Shown here: in pieces, positions 51,395 through 59,697 of the stretch
Position numbering within the stretch: position 1 is the stretch's first letter
How the letters are laid out: every line of letters begins with the position of its first letter
DNA from: Defluviibacillus sp043739385
GTDB lineage: Bacteria > Pseudomonadota > Gammaproteobacteria > Burkholderiales > Burkholderiaceae_C
NCBI GenBank assembly: GCA_043739385.1
Contig: JAYUED010000187.1
Span: 87,291-151,290, forward strand
Direction: 5' to 3'
DNA: 64,000 nucleotides
Program-made: the position numbers and the translations under genes
The notes under the pieces: model-generated
What the model saw: the letters and a program-made list of their open reading frames with translations, nothing else
Databases searched by the model: none
What the model was told of the DNA's origin: nothing

Positions 51395-52435
51395 TCAAGC
51401 GAAGTGGTCAAAGCTGCTGTAACTGTTGTTCAGCAGCTGACCCATGCTGTCCACCAAACGCACACCTGGTTCGGCCTCAATCTGGCCAATACAGGTTACA
51501 GGCGTTGAGGTGGACAAGCCCGCTGCCCGCACTGCGTAGTGCAGCGCAGCAGGTGCAGTGAAGGCCAGCTCGTAGTCGTCACCACCGGCTAAAACGCAGT
51601 CCAACTGCAATTTTGAATAAAAACTACTGCTTGCCAAGGTTGAGTCATCATTATTTGCTATTAATTTTGAAGTAAATAATGAAGCCGCCAATGTGGCATC
51701 AATCCTCACGCCCACTCCCCTTGTTGTGCCCCGACCTGCATCGCTGGCCCGCAGCACATGACTCAGATCGCCCAGCAGACCGTCACTCACATCAATAGCC
51801 GCGTTGGCGATTCCGCGCAATGCCTGCCCTAAGTCGATGCGCGGTGTGGGCTGTTCCATGCGTGCTCTGGCTGCGTCAAACACCGCCGCTGGCACGCTTA
51901 CGTTGCCGCGAAACACTTCTAGCGCCAGCCGTGCGTCGCCCAGCGTCCCGCTGACCCACAGTTCATCACCCACTTTCGCCCCCGAGCGCAGCAATGCCTG
52001 GCCTGGGGGCACTTCGCCAAACACGGTAATGCAGATATTCAATGGCCCCCGCGTCGTGTCGCCGCCCACCAGGGGGCACGCATGTTTGTCGGCCAGTGCA
52101 AACAGCCCCTGTGAAAAGCCCGCGAGCCAAGCTTCGTCCACCAAGGGCAAGGAAAGCGCGAGCGTAAAGCCCAAAGGCCGTGCCCCACAAGCCGCCAAAT
52201 CGCTCAAATTTACAGCCAATGCCTTGTGTCCCAAGTGAGCTGGGTTAACGGTGGACAGAAAGTGCCGTCCCTCCACCAGCATGTCGCTGGAGATGGCCAA
52301 CTGCATTCCTGGCGTGGGTTGCAGGATGGCGCAGTCGTCGCCTATGCCGACAACCGTGCTTGCTGCGACGCCATCTGCTAATGCGCAGAGAGTAGGGCGC
52401 GCAAAGTAGCGGCGGATTAAATCAAATTCACCCAT
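51395..52435 (-). CDS. thiL: Thiamine-monophosphate kinase
   Basis: 346 residues, ATG at 52435. It phosphorylates thiamine phosphate to the diphosphate cofactor. Motifs are VVGIGDDCAILQP, SSDMLVEGRHF, KALAVNLSDLAACGARP, IDVSDGLLGDLSH and AGGDDYELAFTAP. Between VRIDATLAA and LAGGDDYEL the protein has roughly 25 extra residues (about 250-275) encoded by A/T-rich repeats with the core AATTTTGAA. The region upstream of the ATG is an 8-bp tandem repeat with no Shine-Dalgarno sequence. It is separated from its usual partner pgpA by about 3 kb. Confidence 0.95.
   Translation of the reverse strand: MGEFDLIRRYFARPTLCALADGVAASTVVGIGDDCAILQPTPGMQLAISSDMLVEGRHFLSTVNPAHLGHKALAVNLSDLAACGARPLGFTLALSLPLVDEAWLAGFSQGLFALADKHACPLVGGDTTRGPLNICITVFGEVPPGQALLRSGAKVGDELWVSGTLGDARLALEVFRGNVSVPAAVFDAARARMEQPTPRIDLGQALRGIANAAIDVSDGLLGDLSHVLRASDAGRGTTRGVGVRIDATLAASLFTSKLIANNDDSTLASSSFYSKLQLDCVLAGGDDYELAFTAPAALHYAVRAAGLSTSTPVTCIGQIEAEPGVRLVDSMGQLLNNSYSSFDHFA
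51605..51690 (-). repeat. A/T-rich repeat insertion inside thiL
   Basis: AATTTTGAATAAAAA (51609-51623) and AATTTTGAAGTAAAT (51663-51677) are two similar copies in a stretch much richer in A/T than the surrounding gene. The stretch keeps the reading frame and encodes the extra residues of ThiL. Confidence 0.6.
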
Positions 52436-52440
52436 ACTGA

Positions 52441-52470
52441 GCAGTTAAGCAGTTAAGCAGTTAAGCAGTT
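52441..52470. repeat. 8-bp tandem repeat (GCAGTTAA, 3.75 units) in the thiL leader
   Basis: Three exact GCAGTTAA units plus a partial fourth fill almost the whole 40-base spacer between the recombinase-family gene stop and the thiL start. On the minus strand the sequence is pyrimidine/purine mixed (TTAACTGC) and offers no Shine-Dalgarno sequence. Confidence 0.85.
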
Positions 52471-52475
52471 TTCAG

Positions 52476-54581
52476 TCAGGCTACGCCTTTGGGCGGCCAC
52501 ACAAAACTCGCTGGCTGTTGCCTTAGCCGCTTTAACACCGCCGAGCGTAAGCGCTTTCTGTCTACGCCACTCACACTGTGGGCCCGCAGCGCCAGTTGCA
52601 AGGCGAGGTAGAAGCTGATGGTCAGGTTCAATACCCCGATCAGTGGGATGGCGGCGACGCACCACCAAAAGTCGGGGGACGTCAATGCCTGCACACCCAG
52701 CGCTGCGCCTGCTGCGGCCAATTGTCCTGAGGAAAGCGTGACATGCCGTGCTTCCAGAGCGAGGCCCAGAAACGCTAATATCGGTGGAATCAACCCCAAC
52801 ATGAAGCCCAGCGAGATGTTGGACGCGAAGCCCGAGATGTTGGCGCGCATGAATGTGGCCCAGCGACCAGCACGGGCGGTACCCAAAAAGGCGGTAATGC
52901 GTGGGTTGTAGCGCAGTGCCGAATCCAGACGGTGCAGCACAAACCAATTTTCTGCCCAGCCCGCCACCAAGCTGGAGGCGAACAACAGAACGCCAGTGAA
53001 GGCCGCAAACAGCAAAGTGCTAGGGTTGAGCAGGCTGAGTGTGTGAAGCACGTAGGTGGTGTGGGCGCTATCGAGCACCGGGTGGCCCGAGGCTTTGTGC
53101 CAAGCCCAGCTGGCCAGAACAACAGCCGGGGCGACCAAGCCCACGTTGCCTAGCACTGCAGCCACCTGTGAGCGCACAAGGTGGGTGATTTCGTACACAA
53201 AGTCTTCAATGGCGGTACTGCCGCTAAGGTCTTTGAGCTTGGCAGCCATGGCCGGCGCTGTCATCGCGGGCTGCTTGGTGGCCAGTGTCCAATGCATGAG
53301 TTGGATGAAGACGAAGCTAAGTGCGTACACCCAGCCCGCTGCTACGCCACCCCAAAATGCTGACAGGCCGAAGACGCTCAGCCCGAATTTCAGCAGCGTA
53401 GTGCCTGCCGTAGCAATGCCGCCACCCGCAGCTTGGCGCAGCATTTGGGCGTATTCGGCGCGGTTGCGCGTGATGTAGTGTTCACCGGTTTCAGCGCTGC
53501 GCTCGGTCACTTTTGCGGCTAAGAGCGAGGAATTGGCAGAAATCAGCGCGCGAAGGCTGGCGCGCTCTTGCCCAATCGTGACCAGCCTACCCAGTAGCCA
53601 GACTGTGGCTGTTTGCGGGGTTGGCGAGAGCAGGCAGTCCATCAGATCGCGCACGCGTAGCACGCGCTCACGCAGTTGCCGCAAGCGGTACACCAAGCCC
53701 ACCGAAATACCGTTGGCCTCCAAATGGGCGTAAACGCCGTTGGTCGCTTGGCGGCAAGCTTCCAAGCGATCTTTAAGCTGCTGAACGGCGTTGACAAGCA
53801 TCGCCTCAGGGGATGCATCCAGAGCTGTTGACGTGCTGCTGGTTGTGTGCGCTTCGCGGGACCGTTCAAAAGCCAGTCGTAACCTGTCCGAATCAGCGGA
53901 CAAGGCGTGGAAAGGTTGGTCGAAGAGTGTGTGGCTGTTCATGCGCATGCGCAGCTCGGGTGAAAAGCCAAGCGCTCGAATTTGGCTGGCGCAGTAAGTG
54001 ATGGCTTCCAACAGCTCGTGTTGCCAAGGGGTGACACCCGCGTTACTTGACGTGATGACAGTGCTGGGCGCAGCAGTGGGCGTTTCTGCATCCCATTGCG
54101 ATTCGGTTGTGTCTGGCACCAGCGTCGCCGCGAAGGTTGTGGTGGTGCGCATCAGTGCTGCCACCCGGGCAAGGGTCTTATCGTCCAGCAGTGCCAGCCA
54201 TTGGGCGTCGAAGGCGTATGGCAGCGCCAGCAGGAACAGTTCGGCAGCGTCGTGGGTTTCAGGAGTGCCAGGCAGGATTTTATGGCGCAGTCGTTCACCG
54301 AGCTCGCTCAAAAAAGCGGATCGCGAGGCAAAACCAAAGTCGGCCAGTAGCGTTGCCGCATCCACGGTTTCGTTGAGTTGCCACCACCAAGCACGCAACT
54401 GATTCTGCAAGGCCGGTTGGGCGTCTACCGCGTCAAGAAACAGCTGCAAGCGGCTGACCGCAGCGGGCGCCGATTTACGGTCACCACGTACCCATGCCAG
54501 CAAATGAATCAGCCATAAATGCCGCTGCGCCAGCGGTGCTTGAGGGTCAAGCTGCGTAAGCAGTTCGGTCAGGTTTATCAT
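52476..54581 (-). CDS. Site-specific recombinase family membrane protein (COG4389-like)
   Basis: 701 residues from the ATG at 54581. The N-terminal half is soluble and helical. The C-terminal half, from about residue 400, has several hydrophobic segments (for example GLSAFWGGVAAGWVYALSFVFIQL, GLVAPAVVLASWAWH, STLLFAAFTGVLLFASSLVAGW, GFMLGLIPPILAFLGLALEA, IPLIGVLNLTISFYLALQLAL). The family is labelled site-specific recombinase in databases, but I see no tyrosine- or serine-recombinase catalytic motif and the membrane layout makes that activity doubtful. It lies between apaG and thiL on the same strand. Confidence 0.8.
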   Translation of the reverse strand: MINLTELLTQLDPQAPLAQRHLWLIHLLAWVRGDRKSAPAAVSRLQLFLDAVDAQPALQNQLRAWWWQLNETVDAATLLADFGFASRSAFLSELGERLRHKILPGTPETHDAAELFLLALPYAFDAQWLALLDDKTLARVAALMRTTTTFAATLVPDTTESQWDAETPTAAPSTVITSSNAGVTPWQHELLEAITYCASQIRALGFSPELRMRMNSHTLFDQPFHALSADSDRLRLAFERSREAHTTSSTSTALDASPEAMLVNAVQQLKDRLEACRQATNGVYAHLEANGISVGLVYRLRQLRERVLRVRDLMDCLLSPTPQTATVWLLGRLVTIGQERASLRALISANSSLLAAKVTERSAETGEHYITRNRAEYAQMLRQAAGGGIATAGTTLLKFGLSVFGLSAFWGGVAAGWVYALSFVFIQLMHWTLATKQPAMTAPAMAAKLKDLSGSTAIEDFVYEITHLVRSQVAAVLGNVGLVAPAVVLASWAWHKASGHPVLDSAHTTYVLHTLSLLNPSTLLFAAFTGVLLFASSLVAGWAENWFVLHRLDSALRYNPRITAFLGTARAGRWATFMRANISGFASNISLGFMLGLIPPILAFLGLALEARHVTLSSGQLAAAGAALGVQALTSPDFWWCVAAIPLIGVLNLTISFYLALQLALRAHSVSGVDRKRLRSAVLKRLRQQPASFVWPPKGVA

Positions 54582-54607
54582 CAAAAAGTATAGCGAATAA
54601 GGCTTGT

Positions 54608-55042
54608 TCAGTGAAGGGTGCGAGGACTTGGGCCAGAGCCTGAGTCATCGCCTTTGCCTTTGTCGTTGCCCATCAAGTGGCTGAGTGCGTCCAGTACAAA
54701 CATGGGCACGTCAGCGTCGAACTTTTCACCGTCTTCGGCTACACAGAAGAAACTGCCGTGCATGGTGCCAGTCGCAGTGCGCAGTCGTGTGCCACTGGTG
54801 TATTCAAACGATTGACCAGGATTGAGCAGAGGCTGCTGGCCGATCACACCCAAGCCTTTGATTTTTTCGTGGTGCCCGTTGGCGTCGTTCACGTTCCAGG
54901 TGCGCGATATCAGTTGTGCGGCAACTGAGCCGGTGTTGGTGATGGTGATGGTGTACGCAAAGGTGTACAGGTCTTGAGTGGGGGCGGAGTGCTCAGGCAG
55001 GTACTGCTGATGCACTTCAACGCGAAATTGGTATTTAGACAT
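54608..55042 (-). CDS. apaG: ApaG protein (Co2+/Mg2+ efflux-associated, DUF525)
   Basis: 144 residues from the ATG at 55042 (MSKYQFRVEVHQQYLPEHS); a longer frame to 55099 is unlikely. The fibronectin-III-like ApaG fold is recognisable from FAYTITITNTGSVAAQLISRTWNV, VIGQQPLLNPGQSFEYTSG and GTMHGSFF. The function is poorly defined. The last 20 residues form a Lys/Asp/Gly/Ser-rich tail beyond the usual length. It diverges from rpe, an arrangement found in many Burkholderiales. Confidence 0.94.
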   Translation of the reverse strand: MSKYQFRVEVHQQYLPEHSAPTQDLYTFAYTITITNTGSVAAQLISRTWNVNDANGHHEKIKGLGVIGQQPLLNPGQSFEYTSGTRLRTATGTMHGSFFCVAEDGEKFDADVPMFVLDALSHLMGNDKGKGDDSGSGPSPRTLH

Positions 55043-55102
55043 AAAGCGAATAGTAAAGCAGCAAGGCACACACCGTAACTGTTCAGCAGCGACAATCAAT
55101 AG

Positions 55103-55798
55103 ATGAGCCCTTCAAACTCCCCCACCTTCCGCATCGCCCCCTCTATTCTGTCCGCCGACTTTGCCCGTCTGGGCGAAGAGGTGAAAAACGTCATTGCCGC
55201 TGGTGCTGACTGGATTCACTTTGATGTGATGGACAACCACTACGTACCCAACCTGACCTTCGGCCCCATGATTTGCTCAGCCTTGAAGCCCCATGCCAAG
55301 ACGGCGGCAGGCGTGGCCGTGCCAATTGATGTGCATTTAATGGTGCAACCTGTGGATGCGCTGGCTGCTGCTTTTGCCGATGCGGGCGCCGACCTTATCA
55401 GCTTCCATCCCGAAGCCTCAGGCCATGTTCATCGCAGTGTGCAAGCGATCAAGAGCAAAGGCTGTAAAGCCGGTGTGGTTTTTAACCCCGCTACGCCGCT
55501 GGACATGCTGGACTGGGTGATTGAAGACATTGACCTGATTCTCATCATGAGCGTTAACCCCGGTTTTGGCGGGCAAAGCTTCATTGATTCGGCGCTGCGC
55601 AAGATCGAGGCGGCACGCAAGCGCATTGATGCAAGCGGTAAAGACATCCGTCTGGAAGTCGATGGCGGCATCAAAACTGACAACATCCGCCGCGTAGCCG
55701 ATGCCGGTGCGGATACCTTTGTGGCGGGCAGTGCGATTTTTGGCAAGCCTGATTACAAGGGCGTGATTGACGCGATGCGCGTGGCGCTAGGCCAATAG
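55103..55798 (+). CDS. rpe: Ribulose-phosphate 3-epimerase
   Basis: 231 residues, ATG at 55103. It interconverts ribulose-5-phosphate and xylulose-5-phosphate. The TIM-barrel motifs are complete: APSILSADFARLGEEV, HFDVMDNHYVPNLTFGP, DVHLMV, MSVNPGFGGQSFI and LEVDGGIKTDNI. The usual downstream neighbour gph follows only after an opposite-strand gene. Its stop is two bases from that convergent gene's stop. Confidence 0.97.
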   Translation: MSPSNSPTFRIAPSILSADFARLGEEVKNVIAAGADWIHFDVMDNHYVPNLTFGPMICSALKPHAKTAAGVAVPIDVHLMVQPVDALAAAFADAGADLISFHPEASGHVHRSVQAIKSKGCKAGVVFNPATPLDMLDWVIEDIDLILIMSVNPGFGGQSFIDSALRKIEAARKRIDASGKDIRLEVDGGIKTDNIRRVADAGADTFVAGSAIFGKPDYKGVIDAMRVALGQ

Positions 55799-55800
55799 CC

Positions 55801-57237
55801 TCAAAGCTGAAAAGCCACTGCCCGCACCAGACCCTCCACCAGCTCGCGCTTCAAGCTTGGTGCGTGAGGGTGGTAAGGTGTGGCACGCTGTTGATGCTGC
55901 AAAATCCATAGCGAGAAACGCTGTACCACTGCCGGGTCATAGAACGCGACCATCAGTTCGTAGTTCAAAAACAGGCTGCGTTCGTCCAAGTTCGCAGAGC
56001 CGACCAAGGCTAAATTGTTGTCAATCAAGATGGCTTTTGCATGGATCATCTCGGGCAGTAGCCAAATGTGGGCACCAGCATTCACCAACTCGCGCAGCGC
56101 GGCATGGCGGGCGATATCAGCCAGACGGTGGTTGGATTGGCGGGGCAGCAACAAGTCCACTGCTACGCCGCGCCGGGCTGCCAGCGTCAGCGCCATCAGC
56201 AGAGTTTGGTCGGGCACAAAGTAAGGCGTCACCGCTAGGATACGGGTTTGCGCAGTGAAGCAGCCCGATACGAGGAGTGTGTAGACCGTGTCTTCTGCCT
56301 GATCGGGGCCGCTGGGCACCAGTTGTGCCGTTTGGATCGCTGTCGTTGTCGTCTGGGTTGTTGTGGGTACGGTTGGCGCAGTAATGGGTGGTGTGCCTTG
56401 GGTTGCAAACGCCCAATCTCGGTTGAAGCGTTCTTGCGCCTGCTGTGCCAATTCGCCACTCAAGTCGAAGGTAAGGTCAATCCAAACAGATTTTTTCGGA
56501 AGTGATTGAGAATCACCTTCAAAGTATTCAGCCGCCAAGTTACGTCCGCCACACCACAGCCGTTCACTGTCGGCCACCACCATCTTGCGATGGTTGCGCA
56601 GGTTGGTTCGCCCGCGCAAGGGGGAGCTGAACGGTGGAACAAACATCGCCACCTTCACCCCTGCCGCTGCGAGGCGTTTCAAATTCGGATGGCCACCTAA
56701 ATAAAAACCAATGCCGTCCAGCAGTAGCCGAACTTTGACGCCAGCCTGTGCACGTTGAATAAGCTGTGCCGCGACAGCATCGCCCAGAGCGTCACGCCCC
56801 AAAATGAAGGTGCAAATGTCCAGTGTGTATTGGGCGCTGTCAATTACCTTTCGAAGGGATTGCAGTGCGTGCGTGCCATTTTGGTGCACTGTCAGCTCTG
56901 AAAAGGTGGCCGCGTCTGCGAGGCCGATGGCGGCGGCCAGTGAATCAGCCTTAAGGTATGACTTCAACGCCCTGCGGGCATCTACCACTTTGCGACTGCC
57001 AAACATCAAGTAAATCGGTAGTGCCAGATAAGGCACCAGCACCAGGGAGATAACCCACGCAATGGCAGCAGACGGCTGACGGCGCTGCCTGAGTGTGTGA
57101 GAGGCCGTGGCGTAGACCGCCAAACCAAGCATTACGATCATGCCGTGCAGAGTGAGCCAATGGCGAATGAAAAGGTCGTAGTGCAAGGTCGGGGTAAAGG
57201 TTAAATAGCCATAATGAATGCAATTTTTTGAACCCAA
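55801..57237 (-). CDS. cls: Cardiolipin synthase-like phospholipase D family protein
   Basis: 478 residues if the TTG at 57237 is used; the true start may be a little further in, because the frame has no ATG before residue 33. Two hydrophobic segments (GMIVMLGLAVYATA and AIAWVISLVLVPYLALPIYLMFG) precede two HxK motifs: NHRKMVVADSERLWCGGRN and IHAKAILIDNNLALVGSANLDERS. This is the layout of bacterial cardiolipin synthase A. A Thr-rich linker (APTVPTTTQTTTTAIQ) sits between the two catalytic halves. The gene lies on the opposite strand between rpe and gph. Confidence 0.9.
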   Translation of the reverse strand: MGSKNCIHYGYLTFTPTLHYDLFIRHWLTLHGMIVMLGLAVYATASHTLRQRRQPSAAIAWVISLVLVPYLALPIYLMFGSRKVVDARRALKSYLKADSLAAAIGLADAATFSELTVHQNGTHALQSLRKVIDSAQYTLDICTFILGRDALGDAVAAQLIQRAQAGVKVRLLLDGIGFYLGGHPNLKRLAAAGVKVAMFVPPFSSPLRGRTNLRNHRKMVVADSERLWCGGRNLAAEYFEGDSQSLPKKSVWIDLTFDLSGELAQQAQERFNRDWAFATQGTPPITAPTVPTTTQTTTTAIQTAQLVPSGPDQAEDTVYTLLVSGCFTAQTRILAVTPYFVPDQTLLMALTLAARRGVAVDLLLPRQSNHRLADIARHAALRELVNAGAHIWLLPEMIHAKAILIDNNLALVGSANLDERSLFLNYELMVAFYDPAVVQRFSLWILQHQQRATPYHPHAPSLKRELVEGLVRAVAFQL

Positions 57238-57254
57238 CTTTTGTTGATAGGCCC

Positions 57255-57965
57255 ATGACTGTAAACCTGTTTAATTTCTCCGCCGCTATCGTTGATCTCG
57301 ACGGCACCATGGTGGACACCCTGGGCGATTTTGAAGTCGCGTTGAACCTGATGTTGACGGAGCTTTCACTGCCACCCGTCAACCGCGCACAGGTTGAAAC
57401 GCGGGTAGGCAAAGGTTCTGAAAATTTGATTCAATCGGTTCTTATGCTTTCTGGAGCTACGAAGAGTGCTATTGAAAAAGAAGCGATTTTCGCCCTGTTC
57501 CCTACCGCATTGGCCAGCTACCAGCGTCATTACCTGAAAGTTAATGGCCTACATTCGCAGGTTTATCCTGGTGTGATTGCAGGCTTAAAGGCGCTTCAAG
57601 CGCAGGGGTTGAAGCTTGCCTGCCTGACTAACAAGCCCACGGCGTTCGCGCTTCCCTTGCTCAAAGCCAAAGGGTTAGACGGATTTTTTGAGGTGGTGTT
57701 TGGCGGTGATGCGTTTGAGCGCAAAAAGCCTGATCCGCTGCCACTCCTTAAAACCTGCGAAGTCCTGGGTGTAGCGCCGGAACGCACGCTGATGCTGGGG
57801 GATTCGAGTAACGATGCGCAGGCGGCACGGTCTGCGGGTTGTCCTGTGGTGTTGGTCAGCTACGGCTACAACCACGGTGAACCGGTGCAGGCGGTGGACT
57901 GTGACGCTGTGGTGGACACGCTGGAGGATGTAGTCTCTGCGTTGGCCTGTTTTGCTACACTGTAG
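57255..57965 (+). CDS. gph: Phosphoglycolate phosphatase
   Basis: 236 residues from the ATG at 57255. The HAD-fold motifs are DLDGTMVDT (motif I), TNKPTAFA (motif II, Thr), KKPDPLPLL (motif III, Lys) and MLGDSSNDAQAA (motif IV). It removes phosphate from 2-phosphoglycolate and is usually placed with rpe and trpE, as here. The 5' ends of gph and cls are divergent and only 17 bases apart. Confidence 0.94.
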   Translation: MTVNLFNFSAAIVDLDGTMVDTLGDFEVALNLMLTELSLPPVNRAQVETRVGKGSENLIQSVLMLSGATKSAIEKEAIFALFPTALASYQRHYLKVNGLHSQVYPGVIAGLKALQAQGLKLACLTNKPTAFALPLLKAKGLDGFFEVVFGGDAFERKKPDPLPLLKTCEVLGVAPERTLMLGDSSNDAQAARSAGCPVVLVSYGYNHGEPVQAVDCDAVVDTLEDVVSALACFATL

Positions 57966-57999
57966 GCCATGTTTATTCGTCGCAACATCCCCACAGGCG

Positions 58000-58158
58000 C
58001 TAAGCCAGGTCGTCAAGACCGGGGAGCATGGCTTTGGCGTAAGCCAGTTCATTAAGTTGTAGATGCGTGCAGGTGCCTTCGGGCAGCTTGCACACCCCGC
58101 CCCCCTCGTATTTTTTCTCGCTGAGGCCGGGGCACCTGAATAAACAAACGCAGCACAC
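58000..58158 (-). CDS. Possible small cysteine-rich protein antisense to the gph-trpE spacer
   Basis: A minus-strand frame of 52 codons from the GTG at 58158 has C/G-rich third positions like real genes here, and five cysteines in its first 20 or so residues plus one more (CC, VC, RCPG, VCK, TC). It fills most of the 220-base spacer between gph and trpE. I do not recognise it. The frame stays open upstream into the start of trpE. No good Shine-Dalgarno sequence is visible, so a gene remnant or chance frame is possible. Confidence 0.35.
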   Translation of the reverse strand: MCCVCLFRCPGLSEKKYEGGGVCKLPEGTCTHLQLNELAYAKAMLPGLDDLA

Positions 58159-58188
58159 CGTGCTGTTGGCTCTGGAGATTCCCCCGTG

Positions 58189-59697
58189 ATGACCGAACTT
58201 GAATTCAAAAGCCTGAGTGCTCAAGGTTTCAACCGCATACCTTTGCTCGTTGAAGCCTTTGCGGATCTCGAAACGCCTTTATCCCTTTACCTCAAGCTGG
58301 CGTTCGCCAAAGACGGTGGTAAGTACAGCTTCTTGCTGGAATCTGTTGTTGGCGGTGAGCGTTTTGGCCGCTACAGTTTCATCGGCCTGCCAGCCCGAAC
58401 CCTAGTGCGCGCCAGTGGTTTTGGTGCAGGGGCTAAGACTGAAGTGGTGCGCGATGGTTTGGTTATTGAGACTGCCAGCGGTAACCCACTGGACTTCATA
58501 GCTGCTTACCAGAAGCGTTTCAAAGTGGCTCTGCGTGCAGGACTGCCACGTTTTTGTGGTGGATTGGCAGGTTATTTTGGCTATGACGCTGTACGCCATA
58601 TTGAAAAGAAACTGGAAGCCACTTGCCCGCCCGATACCCTAGGTTGCCCCGACATCTTGTTGTTGCAGTGCGAAGAGTTGGCCGTTATCGACAATCTCTC
58701 GGGCAAGCTCTATCTGATTGTCTACGCTGACCCGAGTCAGCCCGAAGCCTTTGGTAACGCCAAAAAGCGACTGCGCGAGTTGAAGGAATTACTGAAGTAT
58801 TCCGTCAGTGCCCCGGTGATTCGCCAAACCGAGAGCCACCCTGCAGAGCGCGATTTTGCCAAGGCGGATTACCTCAAAGCGGTACTCGAGGCCAAAGAGC
58901 TGATCGCTGGGGGCGACTTTATGCAAGTACAAATCGGTCAGCGCATCAAAAAGCGCTACACCGAATCGCCGCTGTCGCTGTACCGGGCGTTGCGCTCGCT
59001 AAACCCCAGCCCCTACATGTATTACTACCATTTTGGGGACTTCCATGTGGTTGGCGCGTCACCCGAAATTTTGGTGCGGCAAGAGGCGGTTGAGCACAAT
59101 GGCAAACCCGCGCAAAAAATTACTATCCGCCCGCTTGCTGGCACGCGCCCCCGCGCTTCCTCGCCCGAGGCCGACAAAGTTACTGAGCACGAGCTCATCA
59201 ACGACCCGAAGGAGCGCGCCGAACACGTCATGCTCATCGATTTAGCCCGCAACGATATTGGCCGTATCGCCCAAACCGGCACCGTGAAGGTGACGGAAGC
59301 TTTCGCTATTGAGCGCTACAGCCACGTGATGCACATCGTTAGCAATGTTGAGGGCATCTTGAACGATGGCATGACGAACATGGACGTACTGCGCGCCACC
59401 TTCCCGGCGGGCACCTTGACGGGCGCCCCCAAAGTCCACGCTATGGAGTTGATTGATAAGTTCGAGCTAACCAAGCGCGGTATTTATGGTGGCGCGTGTG
59501 GCTACCTGAGCTTTGCGGGTGACATGGATGTGGCGATTGCTATACGCACCGGCATCATCAAAGACGGCATGTTGTATGTGCAAGCGGCGGCCGGCGTGGT
59601 GGCCGATTCTGTACCCGAGTTGGAATGGAAAGAAACAGAACACAAGGCGCGTGCGTTGTTGCGTGCAGCTGAGTTAGTGGAAGAGGGGATGGAATGA
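58189..59697 (+). CDS. trpE: Anthranilate synthase component I
   Basis: 502 residues from the ATG at 58189 (a GTG sits immediately before it). It converts chorismate and ammonia to anthranilate. The tryptophan-feedback motif LLES is present in KYSFLLESVVGGERFGRYSF, and the chorismate-binding segments IRPLAGTRPRA, LIDLARNDIGR, FAIERYSHVMHIVSNVEG and AGTLTGAPKVHAMELID are intact. It begins the trp operon. The stop overlaps the next start by four bases (ATGA). No leader-peptide attenuator is seen upstream. Confidence 0.97.
   Translation: MTELEFKSLSAQGFNRIPLLVEAFADLETPLSLYLKLAFAKDGGKYSFLLESVVGGERFGRYSFIGLPARTLVRASGFGAGAKTEVVRDGLVIETASGNPLDFIAAYQKRFKVALRAGLPRFCGGLAGYFGYDAVRHIEKKLEATCPPDTLGCPDILLLQCEELAVIDNLSGKLYLIVYADPSQPEAFGNAKKRLRELKELLKYSVSAPVIRQTESHPAERDFAKADYLKAVLEAKELIAGGDFMQVQIGQRIKKRYTESPLSLYRALRSLNPSPYMYYYHFGDFHVVGASPEILVRQEAVEHNGKPAQKITIRPLAGTRPRASSPEADKVTEHELINDPKERAEHVMLIDLARNDIGRIAQTGTVKVTEAFAIERYSHVMHIVSNVEGILNDGMTNMDVLRATFPAGTLTGAPKVHAMELIDKFELTKRGIYGGACGYLSFAGDMDVAIAIRTGIIKDGMLYVQAAAGVVADSVPELEWKETEHKARALLRAAELVEEGME

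Noticed and set aside
57966..58188. Tryptophan attenuator or leader peptide before trpE
   Set aside because: No short frame with tandem Trp codons and no terminator/antiterminator pair with a T-run was found.
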